The position numbers were made by a program, and so were the translations under genes. A model generated the notes under the pieces. That model was not told the origin of the DNA. It worked only from the letters and a program-made list of their open reading frames with translations, and ran no database searches. DNA of 64,000 nt from the NCBI RefSeq assembly GCF_000576305.1, contig NZ_BAVZ01000006.1, positions 1 through 64,000 on the forward strand, written 5' to 3'. Positions 61,260 to 64,000 of this stretch are shown here, in pieces. The stretch is from Paenibacillus pini JCM 16418. Lineage in GTDB: Bacteria; Bacillota; Bacilli; Paenibacillales; Paenibacillaceae. Every line of letters starts with the position of its first letter. Positions within the stretch are counted from its first letter, which is position 1.

Positions 61260-62135
61260 ATGAAAAAGTTAACGATAGCAACTACGCAATACGGTCTCAC
61301 CGATATCCGTACCGAAGAAGAGTTCTGGACGGGAATTGATATGAAGGTTCGGGAGGCTGCCGAACAGGGCGCCTCCATGATCGTTTTCCCGGAGTACATG
61401 ACGGCTCACTTACTAAGCCTAGAGCCATCGATGTTGCACGATGAAGCATGTTATTTTCTGAACGGGCTGACGGATAAATATATCGAGTTCTTTAGAGAGT
61501 TAAGCCAAGAATGCGATATTGCCATACTAGCAGGGACGCATATATGTTTAGAGGGAGAGAACAAGTATTCGAACAAGGCATTCCTCTTCTTTTCAGACGG
61601 ACGGGTGGAGACGCAGAGCAAGATACATCTTACGCCGGAGGAGCAGATTCGCTGGCCACTGGTAGCGGGTGACGAGCTTAACGTATTCGACACGGAGTGG
61701 GGCAAGATGGCAATCTTGACCTGTTACGACATCGAGTTCCCGGAACTGGCGAGGGCAGCCGCGGTTCGTGGCGCGGAACTGATTCTATGCCCTTCCTATA
61801 CCGATAATTCCTTCGGATACCATCGCGTGCGGCATTGCGCCCAAGCGAGGGCGATTGAGAATCAGCTGTTCGTCGTATTGAGCGGCCTCGTCGGATCCTT
61901 GTCCGAGGATCGTCCGCAGGTGGACATGGGGTTCTGTCAAGCGGGCATATTCACCCCATGCGATTTGCCGTTCGAAGCAGATGGCATTTTACAGGTCGGA
62001 GAAACGAATGAAAACAGGACAGTGCTGGCCGAAATTGACTTCTACATGCTCCGAGAAAATCGTGAACGCGGAGCTGTAGCACCCTTCTTCGACCGCCGGC
62101 CTGAACTTTACGAACACCAGAAGACGCTCCTGTAA
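61260..62135 (+). CDS. Carbon-nitrogen hydrolase family protein (nitrilase superfamily)
   Basis: The 291-residue protein has the complete nitrilase catalytic set: Glu in FPEYMTAHLL near residue 48, Lys in KIHLTPEEQIRW near 125, and Cys in LTCYDIEFPELARA near 160. It hydrolyses a carbon-nitrogen bond of an amide-type compound; the substrate cannot be told. The ATG follows AGAGG. It sits just after the GNAT-nitrilase fusion, so the two are probably co-expressed. Confidence 0.9.
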   Translation: MKKLTIATTQYGLTDIRTEEEFWTGIDMKVREAAEQGASMIVFPEYMTAHLLSLEPSMLHDEACYFLNGLTDKYIEFFRELSQECDIAILAGTHICLEGENKYSNKAFLFFSDGRVETQSKIHLTPEEQIRWPLVAGDELNVFDTEWGKMAILTCYDIEFPELARAAAVRGAELILCPSYTDNSFGYHRVRHCAQARAIENQLFVVLSGLVGSLSEDRPQVDMGFCQAGIFTPCDLPFEADGILQVGETNENRTVLAEIDFYMLRENRERGAVAPFFDRRPELYEHQKTLL

Positions 62136-62269
62136 ACTGAAAAGACGAGTATCAATCACATTGAAGCAGAGCTCTTACGTAAAATTTTTTGTTGCGAAGT
62201 ATAGCAAACAACTGAACACGAAGGATAACACCAAGTCAGGGAATGCCTTTAGTATTCCCTCCCGAAAAG

Positions 62270-62307
62270 CATAAGAAGACCCTTCACAGGGTCTTCTTAT
62301 GTTTTTT
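62270..62307 (+). terminator. Terminator after the nitrilase gene
   Basis: CATAAGAAGACCC and GGGTCTTCTTATG form a 13-base stem followed by TTTTTT. Confidence 0.9.
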
Positions 62308-62344
62308 GCGCTAGTTTATCTGCTTAAATAATTTCTTAGGTATC

Positions 62345-62376
62345 CATAAGAAAAGAGCCATCCCGTTAAGGATGGC
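62345..62376 (-). terminator. Terminator after the ABC exporter ATPase
   Basis: GCCATCC and GGATGGC flank CGTTAA; on the minus strand the stem is followed by CTCTTTTCTT. Confidence 0.7.
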
Positions 62377-62443
62377 ATTCAAACTTACCGTTTTAGTTGC
62401 ACGGGTGAAATAAGATGAATACCCATGCTGAAAGCAAATCTAA

Positions 62444-63126
62444 CTAACTTGCGACTACTTCTCCATCTTTCAATTCAATAATACGATTACATTGATTGGC
62501 TACCTCTGTATTATGTGTAACCATAATAATGGTGTTTCCAAGTTGATTTAATCTTTTTAATACCTGCATAATTTCCTCAGTTGTAGTGGAGTCAAGTGCT
62601 CCTGTCGGTTCATCTGCCAATATAAATGCTGGATTATTCACTATTGCACGAGCAATGGCTACCCTTTGTTGCTGTCCCCCAGAAAGCTGTAACGGTCGTT
62701 TATGGATATGGTCTTCTAAGCCTACAGATATTAAAGCATCTTTGCTTCTTTGTACTGCCTCTTTAAGATTGACCTTTTTCTTGCTATACAAATTATAAAA
62801 TTGTAGATTGATCTTAACATTCTCCAACGCAGTTAACTCATGGATTAAGTTGAAATTTTGGAATACAAACCCGATTGTTTTGTTTCTGGTGAAGGCTCTC
62901 TCTTTTTCTTTTAATATATTTGTATCTTGATCTTCCAAGTAATATGTACCCGATGTTGGGCGGTCTAGTAGCCCCAGAATGTTGAGTAACGTAGATTTCC
63001 CCGATCCAGATGGACCATAATGGCAATCATTTCTCCATGATGAATGCGTAGGGATATATCTTTTAAGACATTTTTTCTTTCCACTTCAAAATATTTATGA
63101 ATTCCATTTAGCTCAATATAGCTCAT
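62444..63126 (-). CDS. ABC transporter ATP-binding protein, MacB/LolD type (one apparent frameshift)
   Basis: This is the ATPase of an efflux or signalling ABC system. The reconstructed protein has about 227 residues: N-terminal [20 protein letters not shown], Walker A (restored GPSGSGKST), the Q-loop in [10 protein letters not shown], signature [14 protein letters not shown] and Walker [13 protein letters not shown]. One G is missing near 63015 (ATTATGGTCC to ATTATGGGTCC on the coding strand); without it the N-terminal third is out of frame. ATG after AAAGGAGTGATT; it directly follows the permease stop. Confidence 0.85.
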
Positions 63127-64000
63127 CTACCTAATCACTCCTTTAATCATCTCAATAGGTTCTATCTTCTTTAGCTTTATAAAAGGCATGATTATAGATA
63201 GCAAAATGAAAATAATCATAATGGCGAATGCATAGCTATAACAGATACATTCAACATGAGTGCTTCATTAACAAAAAGAGTTGCAAAAAGTATTTTACAA
63301 ATAGCGGCAGCTAAAATGAAAGAACCCCCAAAAATAACGGTTATTTCTCCGAATACTAAACGAATGATATTATTTTTCGTCAGTCCTAATGAATAATAAA
63401 TGCCAAAATCTTTATACCTTGTAGAGATATTAGCTAAAATAGCACCAATACTTCCTAACAGAGATAGTACTAAAAGAATAGCTGCGAAAGTGATTGTGCT
63501 TATAATAACTACCTTTCGGCTTTCATTATAGGAGTTTATTTCTCCCTGTAATGTGGTGTATTGTAAATCCAAACCGTTGCGGTTAAACACCGATTTAATT
63601 TGCTCCAAGCTTACTCCTCTTGCTTCGTGTTCTGGTAATTGAATTAATGAATTATATGCATATGTCAGATCAGATTCAAATTCTTTAAATTGGGGAGCTA
63701 AGATAAACTCTGTATTGTAAATGATATTATCACTAATCTTAGTTGAACCCCCCGGCCAAAAATGAACAGAAGGTGCCAGTACTCCCACAACCTTAATCTC
63801 TATCTTTTCAAGCTTGTCTGTATTTCCATTCATATAATATCGTGGATACGTTTGTCCTACTCTATATTGATCTTTCAGTGCAGCACTAACCACAACAGGT
63901 ATATTTTCAAAAGAATGTATATCGGTTTGTAATGGTTCTATCGTTCCTTCCTGCAATGTAAGTTTTAACATTTCAATACTATCGTTGTTTAGAATATTTA
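63127..64000 (-). CDS. ABC transporter permease, FtsX/MacB type, truncated by the window edge (one apparent frameshift)
   Basis: Only the C-terminal part lies in the window. The segment has a large extracytoplasmic portion, then three membrane segments (IISTITFAAILLVLSLLGSIGA, IVFGEITVIFGGSFILAAAI and a last one). One base is missing near 63234; restoring it (GCTATGC to GCTTATGC) replaces an early stop by the normal end, AFAIMIIFILLSIIMPFIKLKK and PIEMIKGVIR, so the true stop is at 63127-63129. It abuts the ATPase start. Family: FtsX-like permeases as in MacB. Confidence 0.85.

Overview
The window spans the chromosomal replication origin of a Gram-positive, endospore-forming member of the Bacillales, most likely Paenibacillus or a close relative. 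The support is the gene order (HD-GYP protein, gyrA, YheC/D-type spore coat protein, gyrB, remB, recF, S4 protein, dnaN, dnaA, oriC, rpmH, rnpA, yidC, jag, mnmE, mnmG, rsmG, noc, parA, parB), spore-linked genes (yyaC, YheC/D) and a walRK-yycHI-walJ-htrA-rlmH block. Nearly all housekeeping genes point away from oriC: minus strand to the left of about 11.8 kb, plus strand to the right.

Layout. 1-260: leader and tandem promoters of an rRNA operon whose 16S gene would lie beyond the left edge. 0.26-11.8 kb: HD-GYP, gyrA, gyrB, remB, recF, S4 protein, dnaN and dnaA, with only the YheC/D gene reversed. 10.3-12.4 kb: bipartite oriC with DnaA boxes on both sides of dnaA and a DnaA-trio/AT-rich unwinding element between dnaA and dnaN. 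12.4-22 kb: rpmH to parB with two parS sites. 22-28 kb: small conserved genes, tRNA-Ser(CGA), rpsF-ssb-rpsR. 28-29.4 kb: AT-rich gap without genes. 29.4-35.3 kb: oligopeptide ABC transporter. 35.5-37.2 kb: MFS exporter. 37.5-45.7 kb: LCP protein, CBS protein, MazG-like, yybS, gdpP, rplI, dnaB, purA. 45.8-56.5 kb: M23 endopeptidase, walRK operon and htrA. 56.8-58.8 kb: rlmH and a small accessory cassette. 58.8-64 kb: DUF4190 and DUF1904 proteins, two nitrilase-family genes and a MacB-like ABC exporter cut by the right edge.

The most interesting part is just downstream of rlmH. An inducible chloramphenicol acetyltransferase gene, with a complete translation-attenuation leader, lies between the rlmH 3' end and two further sequences that look like the attachment sites of staphylococcal cassette chromosome (SCC) elements. 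rlmH is the classical SCC integration site, so this looks like a miniature resistance cassette in an SCC-type hotspot. No ccr recombinase is visible here.

Other regulatory sites that can be read: a consensus WalR box before the M23 endopeptidase, a PurR operator pair before purA, and a parS forming the centre of the rsmG terminator. GyrA lacks the usual serine at the quinolone-determining position.

Quality caveat: eight single-base losses break seven genes (gyrB twice, dnaA, ssb, rlmH, an MFS exporter, an ABC ATPase and its permease). Several are essential and all read through perfectly after restoring one base of a short run, so they are almost certainly sequencing or assembly errors. Those genes are annotated over their full reconstructed span.
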